This document shows positions 37,472-50,058 of a DNA stretch of 64,000 bases, in pieces. Position 1 is the first letter of the stretch; every line of letters begins with the position of its first letter. Both the position numbers and the translations under genes were made by a program. The DNA is from Lobulomyces angularis (lineage: Eukaryota > Chytridiomycota > Chytridiomycetes > Lobulomycetales > Lobulomycetaceae), in NCBI GenBank assembly GCA_027604685.1, contig JADHYX010000009.1:54752-118751 (forward strand). The letters run 5' to 3'. The notes under the pieces were generated by a model. It searched no databases. It was given only the letters and a program-made list of their open reading frames with translations, and was not told the DNA's origin.

Positions 37472-40400
37472 CTAATGATTATTTAACAAATTGGTAGTAG
37501 AAGTCGCCTGATTATCAAGGGAGCTTAAACTATCCACAGCGGCAATATTACTTAATGAAGTTGAGATAGATTCCGACTTATTGTTAGAATCTTCTTATTT
37601 TTTTTGAAAAAATACAAATTAATTTTTGCATATTTCCAAGATATTTGCTAAAAAGCATACCTTTTAAAAAAATTCCTTCCAATGATTTTGGCATTTTACT
37701 CTCATTACTAGTATCACTAATACTCGAAGTTTGACTATTTGTTTTGCTAATTGGGGGTGGAACATGTAAGCTTGGACTTTTTGAAAGCTTCAAATTTAGT
37801 TTTCTTTTTTCATTTTGCTTCACTGCAATTTTTCTTAATTTTATTAAATCAGCATCGCCTCCAGTTTGTGCAATCATCTTCAAAAACCTACTTCTTGGAG
37901 CATCTTCAAAAGAAGTTTAAAATGAAATTTTTTTAGTTACGATAAATAGAATTTTGAAAAAAAAATTAATTACCAAGTAAAGTTAAAGGGGTATCAAATT
38001 CCACAATTTTTCCACCATCCATAACCATTATTTTGTCACTTTCCATTATTAGACTATTGTAAAAACAAAGACATTAAGTACTACTTTATCCAATTTACAC
38101 TTACTTAAATCTTGATGCCAAAACAATTACAGTATGATCTGAAAAGTTTTCACTAATAGTTTGCTGAATTAATTTATCCGTCTCCGTATCAACACTAACT
38201 AAGGGTTCTACAGTAAAAAAAGAAAAAAAAAAAGGCTTAAGAAAAAAAAATTTAATTTTTAAAAAACCGTCAAAAACTAAAATTTTTGTTTCCAACAGAA
38301 TTGCTCTTGCTATACAAAATAATTGTCTTTCGGCAATTGTAAAAGCCTTTCCATTTTCAATAACGGAAGTATCCAACTTCGCTGGCATCTCCTTGATTTT
38401 GGTTGCTAAGTGAACTCCATGCAAAGACTAAATTTTCCATAGCAGTCAATATAGTTAAAATACCAAAAAAATTGGCGACATACCTTCCAAACTTGTTCAT
38501 CTGAACATTTTCCAAAAGGATCAAGATTTGATCTAATAGTCCCAGTTAATAAAACTGGTTCTTGTGGTATAACTAATTTTTTAAATGAGATTAATGAATA
38601 ATTTTAATTTTTTCAAAAAAAAAAAAAAAAATTAATACCAGCAATTCTGCTTCTTAAATCTTTCAATCCAATGGATGATATATCAATTCCATCTACATAA
38701 ATTTGTCCTTCCGCTAGTTCTGTCATCCTCATCAAAGAAACTGCACATAACAAATTAGAAAATATCAAGATTTTTTTAGTTTTCAATACCCAAAATAGTA
38801 GTTTTTCCAGAACCAGATCTACCTACAATTCCAATTTTTTCACCAGAATTTATTTTAAAGGATACAGATTTCAATACTGCAACTCCAAACCTGTTGTATT
38901 TTAACACGACATTTTTAAATTCAATTTTTCCTGATTGCGGCCAACTCTTTGGGGGTCTATTTTCTGGAATAACTGACGGTGCTTCTGCCGGACAATGTTT
39001 TCCAAAGTAAACAACTGAACTAACAGAGCTCATTGTGGAATTTACCTCACCCGAGACTCTAATTAACCACTGAACAAAAAGCAACAATTGAAGAGAATTA
39101 GAAACGGATAGTCCGGTGTACACATCCTCCACATTAAACAAAAGGCAAAATAGGCAAGTAATATAGATGAATATACAAGCAATAAAATCAATGTAGAGGG
39201 CTTGTAGAGAACGAACTTTATATAAAAAAAAAAAACATAAGACATTAGGAAATGTCTTTTTTAAAGCAAATTAAGAGGAGTTACCAGCCATTAGTGAATA
39301 AAGAACTTTGTGATCAGCATCTATTAAAGTCTGGTTGAAGGCTGTAAATCTTTTTTCAGTTTGATATAATCTAATGCTAAACAATCCTTCTAAAGTAGAG
39401 GACAAATGTGAAAACATTGGTGACTTATTACTAGCTAAAAAATTAAAAAATTTGGCACAATGAAAAAAGTTTATAACCTTCTAAAACTTTTAATTTTTGC
39501 TCCAACTGACTGCATTTAAACACCAGCAAAATTCCAAAAAAAAAATAGATAGGAAGAGTAAGCCAAAACCAGGGTACAACCAAACTAACTAATATGACCG
39601 TTCCAAAAAGCACAGGTGAAAACGATAGGACTTGCAACCAACCTTTTCAAAGTGTAAGAACAGTTAAATATGTTAAATACCTTCTGGTAACGTATCATCA
39701 ATTAAATATAAATGCCGGTAAAAATTGGATAATATTTGTCCAATGGGTGTTACGTCATAAAAAGATATTGGGGCTCGAAGAATGGCCTTATTTTGTTAAA
39801 AAAAATTTGTAACGATTCTGAATTCTTTACCTTTATAACCCTGTCATGCAAGCTGACGCTTTTTAGAACAATTGACGCAGAAAAAGCAAATCCTCTAAAC
39901 AATACTCCAAATAAGATTAAGGCACTGAAGCCACCATAAATGGCAAAATCAAAGGTTAATGCTCGATTTTTCGTAGCTTGAAAGTGGCTAACAATAAGTC
40001 CTAACCAGTAATCTGATGCAAATCTCAAACCAGACACTAAAAAAAAGGAAAAAATCACCAGCAATCCTAAACTTCTTCCTGTTTTTTCCTTCAGATACAA
40101 ATCATAATATCGGTCCTTCCTGTCGGTAGTCCCATCTTCAAGAGACTCCCCGCCACTATTCTCCATACCAAATCCAATATCCATGTCAAATTCACTCAAA
40201 ACTGTTAAACTATTTTGTTGAATCATGGAAGAAACAATATCTTGATTGGTAAAATTTGTGGGAGGCTTTCTTTGCGACTGATTTGGATTTCCGGTTAAAA
40301 TACTAAGTTGATTTTTTTCAATTATTTTTGAAATTGCCTGTTCACTTAAACTGTTCATCTGAACAGAATACGGATTTTGACTTTTTAAAGACTTTATGGT

Positions 40401-43037
40401 TGACTGGTTTAGTTGATGATAGTCATTCTCAGTTTGATCATCTGCACTTGCCACTTCGCTTACCTCGGCATTGGTAATGACTTTGGCTGTTGCTAAGGGA
40501 CTGGGTGAACGTATGGATCTAAGTAATGAATTATTTTTCTTTGAAATTAGCTGTTTGTTTCCTCCTCCTGAAAGAAATCGAAGTTCATTTACTGTATCTA
40601 GCAGTCCTGTAGGATCATCTTCGATCGGGGAATAATCTGAAACATAAGTAGAAAAGTTCACATGTTTATTTTTCAATTCAAGATAAGTTCCTTTTTCAAT
40701 GACTATATTTTAATAGAAAAATGAGTAAGCTTTATTTTACATTACTCAACCTGTTCCAGCTTTTAGTACCAAAATCAAATCGCAGTGTGTTAGAAACTAA
40801 AAAAAATAAAAATTAAGTATTTATTAATCTTTTTTTTTTTTTTGTAAAAATACAAATACCTGTTTTTGGTTTGTGAAATATATGACGCACTTATTTCTTT
40901 TTAACATATATCCTTTCACCAATTCAGAAAATAAAGTTTTAGCGCTGGAAGAATCAAAATCGCCTAAACAATCCTCCAACAACACCATATCAGGTTCATG
41001 GTATAAACATCTAGCTAACGATAGCCTTTGACGTTGAGAATTAGATAAGTTTAACTCAGTGACATTTGTTAAATCGCCTACAAAAATTAAACTGAAAAAT
41101 AGAATCTGCTTACCATTGCTTAATAACATTATGTCTCGTAACAAACCGCAAGTTCGAACTACTTCGCTGTATTTTTGCTCATCCCACTCTTCCCCAAAAA
41201 TAATGTTGTCCCTGATACTGGCATCAATCTCCCATGGTTCCTTTGAAACATAAACTTTTAACAAACTATTTTATAAAAATTAAATTTTACTTGGGGAACA
41301 TAGCCAAATTTAAATTTCTCTACAACTTCCTCTTCAATTATTTCACCTAAATCTTCTACACTATCATTATATTGATTCGGTTCGTTCAGATTATCCATTT
41401 CAACATCCGAGCTGCTAATATCACCAATCGGTGAAGATATATTTGAAGTTTTTAAGGGCTGGCTTGGATCCATTTTTTTGTAATAAATGTCAACACTCCC
41501 TTTCTTTAACTTTAACTGCCCCATAATCCCAGCTAAAAGAGACTTTCCACTTCCAACATCCCCAACAACTCCATATATTTTACCTCTGTGAAGATCCAAA
41601 CTTAAATCGGTAATATGTGGGTGTTCAAGATCTGAAAAACCATTAGGTTGACATTAAATAATACATATTTTGCTATATACCTCCATCCCAACTAAAGCAT
41701 GCGCCGTTAATTCTCATGCATAAAGTAGGTTCGTCTTCAGGAGTTCGCAATGGTAACTTGGGAGTGTCAATTTCAGGCAAATTGTAAAATTCTTCCAGTC
41801 TTTTTAATGATGATCTAGCAGCTAAACAAAATAAACGTATAAAACCAACTATTCAAAATCATTTTTACCAGTGGTGGACCTTACAGCTATTGGAAGCATA
41901 AGGAGGGGGTATCTCAGAGTATTAAATAACGAAAGTAAAGAAAACACAGTTGCAGCATCAAAATCACCAGTGGAACTATAAAAATACGTTGCCAAACAAA
42001 TAAAGGTTGTTATCGATGGCGCCAAAAACACTAAAACTAGAATAGCAATTTTTAAACCAAGACCTACGAATAGTATATCGGTTCAAATATTAACTTTTTT
42101 ACACCCTTCTTACCTTTCTTCATCATTTTAATTTCAACCTCCCTTTTCTGGCTAATTTTTTCAAGATAAAATCTCTCCCACGCATAAAATTTAATTAGTT
42201 TGATCGTGGTAATTATCTCACTCATTAGAGAAACCCTCTTGGTAATTAAATTAGTCCTTTCAAAGTTGATTTTGCTGGCATAGTATGCAAAAAGATATTG
42301 TAACGGTAGTAAGATTAACAAAACAACGAAAACTCCAGGTAAACTTTCAAAAACGAGTGAGAACATAAAAGAATAACGTCTTACCTTGAAACTCCAATGT
42401 TATAGATCGCTAAACTGCAAATTAAACAACATTCTAATATTGCTGACCACAAAAAGTGCCAATGTACGAAGGCTTCTGCAATTCTGTTCGAATCATTTGA
42501 AATTAAGTTTACTACGTCTCCAATGTTTGAAATAGTCGCCTGTTTTTTTTTTTTTTTTGTTAATAATAAAAAATAAATAAATAAATAAAATACCAATTTT
42601 AAGCTTTTTATATAGATCAAACTTATTAAATTGGCACGCGCTTTGACGCCTATTAAAGTAGAACTCAACATGAGTTGATGCCAACTAATTTGAGCTAAAA
42701 AACATGCTAGGAATATTAAACCAGCAATTAAATGAGATTTTTGTATTATAAATAATTTGAGTAGTATAAAGGAGCTGAAACTGGTCAAAACAGCCCAGGC
42801 TAATTTATAAAAAGATAACAAACAATACTCTTTTCCAAAACTATTTTTCAACGCTGCATATAAATCATTTTTATAATTTTTCTTTAACAGTGTAGCTTTT
42901 TTATTTTTGAGTTTCAGGTTTTGATGATTTGCGCTAAACAATTTAAAAACCCACAGTAACAGAAGTTGTGATATGAAGTTTGATGGGCCAAGTGTAAATC
43001 TATTAGTTGTTGGCATTGGAATATTATTATAGTACAA
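37472..43037 (-). CDS. ABCC (MRP)-subfamily full ABC transporter with degenerate catalytic motifs
   Basis: About eighteen exons. Order TMD1-NBD1-TMD2-NBD2 without an N-terminal TMD0, as in short MRPs. The TMDs show ABCC blocks ([55 protein letters not shown]). NBD1: Walker [16 protein letters not shown], an acidic insert of about 50 residues, Q-loop FGYVPQ, then [20 protein letters not shown], signature [15 protein letters not shown], Walker [14 protein letters not shown] and FTNQKQ at the H-loop. NBD2: Walker [36 protein letters not shown], signature region [16 protein letters not shown], Walker [18 protein letters not shown] and [15 protein letters not shown] at the H-loop. Compared with LSGGQ and the switch histidine, both signatures and both H-loops are altered, although both Walker A motifs and the NBD2 catalytic Glu remain. 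Vacuolar or plasma membrane; substrate unknown. Confidence 0.93.
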
Positions 43038-43641
43038 CAGATGGCAATATTATATGATGAGGATTATAAAATGAGTTTTTTAAATAATTTTTATGCACTT
43101 TTTTTTTTTTTTTGTAAAAAAAAAAATTTAAGTGAATTGGATGAAAAAAACTTGTTATGCTTTTGACCAATACATAGGATGTTTATAGCATTAAACTTTT
43201 AACATTTACTTTTTACTGCTTCTACATGTATGATAAGCATCTAACGTGTAATGAAGTCACTGGTGCTCATAGGAAAATTCAAGGAAATTTATTAAAAAAG
43301 TTGATAATTTAACTAGTTCCTTATAGCATCTGAGAACCCATTTACAAATCACGAAAATACGAAACTTACTTTCCAATTTTTTAATTGGATATTAGGTATT
43401 CTATAGTGATGATTTTGTCAGACATTTCTATATAAAAATAAGAAGATTAGAAATAGCTTTGGCATTATTTCCAAATCCAATAATTAGATTTTCAATTTCA
43501 TGATTTACCTAATATACACTGTAATATATAGTTGCTCTCTAGAATATACGTCAGAAGTCTTTAATGTTTTGGAACCAATCAAGGCCAAATCATATATTGT
43601 CATCACTAATTTAAAGTTGTAAAAATTTAGCTTTAAACTTA
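43038..43641. other. Divergent intergenic region ABCC / CNG-like channel
   Basis: About 600 bp between divergent starts with a T-run and A-run around 43,100-43,130. No RNA gene or repeat could be supported. Confidence 0.4.
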
Positions 43642-46237
43642 ATGCCAAATCCAGCATTGTATGCTAATAATGAAAGGTTATTAAACAATAAATCTAGGAA
43701 CTCTCTTGGAGCCCTTTCAAAAGGACAAGCTCCAGTTCTGCCTTTACATACCAAAGTTATTATTCAAGGTAAAGCAAATTCTTATTGATGCAAAATCTTT
43801 AATTTTTTAATTATTAAATTTTACTAACCTAAATAAAAAATAAAAACTCAGAAAAATTAATTGAAATACATACAAGAATTCACCACCAAACAAATTATGT
43901 AGAACATTTAATGCAGAAAATGGAAAAGCTTAAGGAAGGATTAATTCAGAAAGAAATAGAAACCATAAATAGAATGATAAAAAAGAACATTATTGTTGAC
44001 GCCGCGAACTTACCGTCAACCAGTGGCAATAACTCTTATTGCTCTTTAGAAAATGCCCATGTCGCAGAAGATAACTTGTTTAGTGTTGGAAGTAACATTA
44101 TAAATAGCAAGATTTATGATGATAAAGAAGACTGTCATTCTCAGAGTGATGCCAAGGAAAACATAGAAGAAAAAGTAAAAGAAACTGTGAACAATAGAAC
44201 GGATTCTAAAAATTTGGATATAAAGGAAAATGCTACCTGTTCTCTAATCTTTAATCCAAAAAGAAATTTGAAGTTTGCAAGTATTATAAAAGTTACTTGG
44301 GATTTCCTGTTTTCCGGTTCGCAAGCATTAAATTTATAATTTAGAAGATTGTACTAATCAATTTTTTTTATTATAAAAATCAATTTAAGTTTTTCTTATT
44401 TATTTACTAATACTGGTGCCAGTTGTAGCAGGTAAATTTCAATTTAATGAAGTTCAAAATTTTTTCCTTTAGGATTTGAAAAGGCAACCAATTTTGAAGC
44501 TTACAAAATTTCAGAATCGATGACAATAGCATTTACCTTGAATTTGCTTATCAAAATCTTCACTTATAATAACCGTAAAGTGGAGGCTGACTCTAGTACA
44601 GAACCCTACCTTGACACTAGCTTAAAAGAACAAAAAGAACCCCATTGTTTAAAAAATCATGAATCGAAAGGAAAGAATAAATTTTTATGGCTATTCCTTG
44701 GAAAAATTATTAGTTTTTTAACTCTTTATGAAATTTTTATAATTTTTCCATGGAAAAAAATATTTTCTGAATATCACATTGTAGATATGGAAGAAAACGA
44801 TTGCAGAACCCTTTTAAGTTTGCAGTTCATTGGTGTAATAAAATTAATAGATATATTTTCAACAAATTTATGTTGGCAAACGATTTTTAAATTTTGTAAT
44901 CATAAACTGGTAATGAGCTCAAAAATGATTTATCAAGACCTACTCTTTATTTATTATATAGGGAGAAACTAGCTACGTGTTGAAAAATATTATTTATATT
45001 ATCGTTTTTCTTCATTTGCATTCATGTTTAATCTTTTTTGCAGGTTGGCTAAGTCATTATCATGTAAAAGCATTGTTTGATTATTCAAATTAATGAATTC
45101 AAAAAAAATATATATTATTTTATATTTAGGATTATGCCGTTTGGAAGTACATCCCTACAGAAAGAGATGTATGGGGGCAATATACCTGGTCTTTTTGGGC
45201 TTCAATCGCCAACACATTTCCAATTTCCCCTACACCACGGTATGTTAATGAACTCATATTTTAACCTATTTTTTAGTGCAATTGATGAATCTGATCAATG
45301 GTTGCAAGTGATACTGTGTATCGGTGGCATGTTAATGTTTGGTTTAGTTATAGGCGGAATAAGTGAAGCTAGCATGAACGAAAAAGGACCTATATACCAG
45401 GTAACTTTTTCAAAATTAAAAAAGATACGTAAAGCTTTTTTTTTTTTTACAAGTACAATGAAAAAATTACTCAAATTAAAGAATACATCAAAATTCACCG
45501 TTTACCCGAAGACCTTTCTTCGAAAGTCGAAAAATATTTTGAATTTAAATATAAAAAAATATTTTTTGACGAAATGACGATTGTTAATAATCTTAATCCT
45601 ACGTTGAAGAATGTAAAAAATTATAAAAAATAACATTTTTTCAAATATTTTTTGTTATTTTATAAAGTTGGTTACAATGGCATCTAAAGAGCAACTCATA
45701 AAAAAAATCCCTTTTTTAGTTAGGAATACTGGAGACGGGTTTGATAAAGTCTTTATGTATTGTATTGCCGAAAGTTTAGAAGGTATCTATTTGTTATACC
45801 CATATAATTAAATAATATACAGACGTAATCTTTATACCTGACGAGATAATATTTCAAGAAGGTGATCCTGTAGCAGATTGCATGTACTTCATTGTGGACG
45901 GTAATTATGATGAAACTAGGGTGTTATTAAATTTCATTGTAGGTAACCTCGAGGTAATAAGAGACAATAAAGCAGTTACATCACTAGGTGGAAATTTTTC
46001 TTTTTAATAGTATAACTGGATTGACATTTTTTTATAGGCGAGGGAGACTTCTTTGGCGAAATAGCACTGCTGTTCGGTACTCCAAGGAACGCAACGGTTG
46101 TTGCAAGAGAGCATTGTCATCTCTACAAACTGGGATATGATGATTTTGCTCTAATTATAAAAGCTTTTCCTGACATCTTAAGCGTAATAGAAAAAACTTG
46201 TGAAGAAAGAAAAAAATTTTACTGTTCAAATTCTTGA
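43642..46237 (+). CDS. Cyclic-nucleotide-gated (CNG/HCN-class) ion channel with atypical pore
   Basis: About a dozen exons. Cytosolic N-terminus rich in K, E and N. S1 is spliced across two introns (TWDFLFSVFLIYLLILVPVV), followed by GFEKATNFEAYKISE and S2. S3 reads LGKIISFLTLYEIFIIFPW. The S4 position (LSLQFIGVIKLIDIF) has almost no basic residues. S5 is NIIYIIVFLHLHSCLIFFAG, close to the HWNAC block. The pore helix is YTWSFWASIANT, and then FPISPTPRAIDESDQW stands where K+ channels have GYGD. S6 follows (VILCIGGMLMFGLVIGGIS). The C-linker is KITQIKEYIKIHRLPEDLSS. The cyclic-nucleotide domain has ESLEDVIFIPDEIIFQEGD and FFGEIALLFGTPRNATVVA, retaining the phosphate-cassette Glu and Arg. Such channels link cyclic nucleotides to membrane potential; in Blastocladiella zoospores a CNG channel serves phototaxis. 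Confidence 0.9.
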
Positions 46238-47120
46238 GTTCAATGTACAGCACTATAATTTGCGACTAATTTTTTTTTTACTTAAATAATAAAACTTTCA
46301 ATAGACTCTTCAATAGACTCCTGGAATATAATTTGCGAGGTCTATACTTAAAAATAAACAAAAACTCTAATAGTTTTACATGTAATATTACTAGAAAAAA
46401 TATAAAGAATAAAAATCTTTTCCAAAAATGGATCCAATTGTTTCTGAAGTTTCCACAACTTCAAAGATAATTTTATTTTGAAGATGTTTAATTGAAAGTA
46501 TATGACTCTAAAGATAAATAAAACATTGCATTTCTTCATAAATTTGAACATATTTATGTAATATGCGAAGATATTCTGAGTTGTAAAATTTTCCTTTATT
46601 TGTTTTGAGTTGCTTATAAAAAATAATGAAGCTTTCCTAATATAAGTTGCAAGATAAAAAAAAAAAATTTATATCCTCCTTATTACATTCTTTTTGATAA
46701 TATAATTTTAATCAAAAAATCCAAATTTCTAACATAAATCTATTTCCTTTAATTCAGTTTATATTCATCATTTAAAAAATAAGACCCTATTTTGTCATTA
46801 TTGGGAAAAATTTGGTCTTGCGGTTTCCAGAGCAAAATTTTTTGAGTATTTTTATGTATAATATAACAATGTTAGGTTAACCTATATAATTTAATACAAG
46901 CCAAAAAGTAGCACCTCAGGGTTTAAAAAAAAAAAAAAAAATTTATATAAAAATGTTTAAACGTAACTTTTCTTCGACAACATATATTAAAGCGAGATCG
47001 ACTTTAAAACCGACAGTATTGTAAACTTTCATTCAAAAATTATTTATTTTATTTTATTTTTTTCTAAAATGCTTAATTAAATTAACCAACTTTCAAAAAA
47101 AAAACAGACCAAAAAGAAAT
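46238..47120. other. Intergenic region
   Basis: About 880 bp between two plus-strand genes. Scanned for snRNA, snoRNA and tRNA hallmarks without success. A 67-codon minus frame near 46,350-46,550 is low-complexity and not convincing. Confidence 0.4.
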
Positions 47121-47527
47121 ATGTTTCAATTTTATCAAACTATAGTACACACTGATGGCTCAACATTTACATTAAAAACAACAACTCCGAGACCTTTATT
47201 GAAGTTAACTAAAGATACAAGAACACACCCACTTTGTAGGTTAAAAATTTATTTTGAGTTCTTAAAAATGTTTTAGGGAATCCTGAAAGAAATTTGGAAC
47301 TAGATAAGCAAAGCAAAGAGCTAAAACGATTTAATGAAAGATTTGGGGCTTTAGATGAGAATTTTGGGATCACAACTGAAGCAACAACAAATAGCGAACG
47401 TGCAACAGATTCTACTGCTGATGAGAATTTGTTTGGATTTGCCTTGGGAAAAACTAAAGAAAAGAAAAAAGTTGAAGTTAAGGTTGAGGAAGTTAAAGTT
47501 GGTAAAAAAGGAAAAAAAAAGAAGTAG
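47121..47527 (+). CDS. Mitochondrial large-subunit ribosomal protein bL31m (MRPL36-like)
   Basis: Two exons, about 120 residues. The first reads MFQFYQTIVHTDGSTFTLKT, then PRPLLKLTKDTRTHPL. It joins across a phase-1 intron to WNPERNLELDKQSKELKRF, restoring the HPLWNP sequence typical of fungal mitochondrial bL31. The rest is a fungal-type extension (NERFGALDENFG) and a Lys-rich tail (KKGKKKK). The donor GTAGGT one base into the Trp codon was chosen because it restores that conserved Trp. The protein should bridge subunits in the mitochondrial ribosome. There is no long presequence, as in yeast Mrpl36 where the targeting region is short. Confidence 0.88.
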
Positions 47528-47731
47528 TTGTTGAATAATAATAATAAAAATAATATTTTAATAACAATTTTAATCTGCAATATTTATGAGCTAAATCAGT
47601 ATTTCACTAATTTTTTCTATGCTTCTTTCTAAAATATTTAAGAAAGTTAATCAATTTTTATGAGGAATTAGGTTAACCTTGGTTCTTTATTTACAGAATA
47701 AAAAAATTTATAACTTTAATGCAACTTTTTT

Positions 47732-48182
47732 CTAGTCAACATCGTAAAATATTTCTTCAAAAATCTCTTTTGGAGCATTAAAAATAACTAAACAATTAAA
47801 AAATTTTTCATTTTTATAATGAAATCCACACATATTGTATTTCATATTAAAACGACAAGAATCACCATTCAGATACTTTAAAAAGCAGTAGATGTAGAAG
47901 TTATCATCATCTTTAAAACAATTTATTGGTTTGTTTGGATCTAAACAGAGTTCCCCTATTGTTGAACAAAAATAAATAAATATTTATTTAAATCTATTTA
48001 TTATTTTTGCCTGAACATCCTCCAATAACGCATTTTTGTTCTTCAGAACCTTCTTTTTATTTTAATACATAAATTTTTTTTTTCATAATCCCTTTACCTT
48101 GGTGCACTAATGAGACTTGAATGGGATTTAATAAACAATTTTGTAATAAAATTAAAATTAACAGTGCAAAATAAAGCTTCAT
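47732..48182 (-). CDS. Small secreted cysteine-rich protein (contains a GC-AG intron)
   Basis: Three exons, about 115 residues. A clear signal peptide starts it (MKLYFALLILILLQNCLLNP). The mature part has about eight cysteines: QKCVIGGCSG, ELCLDP, INCFKDDD, YIYCFLKY, DSCRFN, NMCGFHY and FFNCLVIF. An even number with regular spacing suggests disulfides. The frame is open on both sides only if the second intron uses a GC donor (TCAG|GCAAAAATAA) with a normal AG acceptor (CAACAATAG); without splicing it stops six codons later. The family is not recognised. In a zoosporic fungus this could be an effector-like or surface protein, but that is speculation. Confidence 0.65.
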
Positions 48183-48524
48183 TTTTTTTTTTTTAATTTT
48201 TATTAATCTTGTGTTCTTTTATGTATTTCTACCATATTTATTTGAGAATTTTTTTTTTGAGTCGAAAATTGTGAGAAAAACTTTGACCATATATTTTAAA
48301 AAAGCATTATCCAAGTGCACTTAAGATATATAATTATTTACAGTAAACGATTTAAAATTGGAATATTTTGTATTATTTTCAATATATATTTTTGAAAAAG
48401 TTTTTCATTAGAAAACTATCTTCTTAATTTAAAATGTAGTGTGTAAAATTTATTCCCAAAAAAATTTCACAATTTTTAAATACAATTTTTCATTAAAGGA
48501 ATTCGACTTTACCAAGCGGTACTA
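48183..48524. other. Intergenic region
   Basis: About 340 bp between two minus-strand genes: the promoter of the secreted Cys-rich protein and the 3' end of the next gene. Long T-runs, no other gene. Confidence 0.4.
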
Positions 48525-49743
48525 TTACTTCTTCTTATCAACTTCAGCTTTTTTTAATACAACTGCCTCATCAAACTGCTGGTTTCTCCACACTAAATTT
48601 AACGCTTTCAAATTTTTTAACGCTTCCAAAACTCTGTCATGATTCTTAACACTGTTGTTATTTTTAAATATGCTTCGAGAATCTAGATATTCTTTTCCTT
48701 TATTTAATAAAATGTCTTCTTTAATTTCCTCTCTCCACTTCTGCTGCAGTTTTCTTTAAAAGATAAAAAATATCAATTTTGAAGAAAAAAAAGTGTTTGA
48801 AAAGATTTCTTACCCAGAATGAAATACTGTTTCCCTAATAGATACTTGAAATTTATCATCGATTGGTTTATCAGGTATAGTTAAACAAACAAAAAACTTT
48901 TCATTAATTTTTTTGGAATTGAAATCAAAATCCAATTTGGCTTTAGATTCGATACCCAAAAATGAACCAATATTTAAAAAAATGAATTCAAATAATTCAA
49001 CTTCCTCTTCTTGACTCATTTTACTATGTACAATATCTCCACGAACCTCCCCAAATTTTATTAACCTCAATAAGAAACTATAACAAATTTTTTCGGAAGG
49101 AGTCACTTTCCATTTGAAGTTTTTTTGTATATCTACAGTAAATAATTTTAAATTGTTTTTTAAGTTTATCCTGTTTTCTTGATTTATGGAAAGTGTGCAA
49201 GAATTTTTAATGATATTTATTTTTTCTGCTTCCATTTTTTTATTGACTTTTGAATTAAATAAATTTTCTTTTATCATCTCCATTTTTATTAATTCAAGAT
49301 CGTTTAACTTAATTACAGCGATATCATCTTTTTTTTTATTCTTAAAAAAAAAAATATAAAAACATAATTCTTAACTTACATACCATGTTTTCAATAGTTT
49401 TTTGAACCAACAATGACCAAACTTTTGATTTAGTTGCACTTAACACATAGTTCTTTTCAATCAAATAAATTTTTACTACATCATTTAAAAAAAATAACAA
49501 ATTATTTTTATCAGTTTCATCTATAAAAGGATCGTTTACTTGTAACCACTTTTCGCAGAACACCAAATCGGTTTTAATTTCTTTTTTGGTTCCTAAGAAC
49601 GTTATACTTGTCACATCTTTTGTAGCTACCTCTGTTTTTGTGGATGGGGTTGAATGTTTGCGTTTAGAGATAATGCTTAGATTGCTTTTACAACTGTTTA
49701 TTAAAGAGTGCTTGTTTCTGATTGATTTTTGAAAAATTAGCAT
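48525..49743 (-). CDS. Unrecognised protein, probable mitochondrial
   Basis: Three exons, about 370 residues. No family recognised. The first 35 residues (MLIFQKSIRNKHSLINSCKS, then NLSIISKRKHSTPS) are basic, rich in Ser and Asn and without acidic residues, as in mitochondrial presequences. The middle is a Lys/Asn-rich helical region. A conserved-looking globular part includes CYSFLLRLIKFGEVRGDIVH, LFEFIFLNIGSFLGIESKAK and FFVCLTIPDKPIDDKFQVSI. The last exon ends with a basic helical tail (KLQQKWREEIKEDILLN, ALNLVWRNQQFDEAVV). A mitochondrial ribosome or membrane-associated factor is possible. Exon phases are consistent (GG|A at the last junction). Confidence 0.7.
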
Positions 49744-50058
49744 ATTTTTTTTTTTATCACAAAAAAGAAAACCATCCCTGATTTATCTTACATTTGTTTA
49801 ATAATTATTAGCAATTTTAATATAAAATTTGATATCAAGCACAGTAAATACAATAGAGAACGTTAATTTTTTAATCTCTCAACCTTGAAAAAGATATATA
49901 TCGTTTAACTACAGTTACAAAATCTTAATTGAAGTTTAATTAACGGTATTAAAAATTTTTTTAAAGATAAAATAATGCAAGTAAGTAAACAAATTTAGTA
50001 ATAAAATGAATTTTTTTTTAAAAAAGAAAGCACTCTTTTTTGAGGATAAATTTATGGT
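49744..50058. other. Intergenic region
   Basis: About 315 bp, AT-rich, promoter side of the preceding gene and 3' end of the ankyrin gene. Nothing else visible. Confidence 0.4.

Noticed and set aside
39594..39939. Plus-strand frames inside the ABCC gene
   Set aside because: Antisense to conserved TMD2 sequence; no motif of their own.
46560..47100. Spliceosomal snRNA or snoRNA in the gap
   Set aside because: An Sm-site-like AATTTTTTG-type run is present by chance in AT-rich DNA, but no conserved snRNA 5' element or box C/D pair could be matched.
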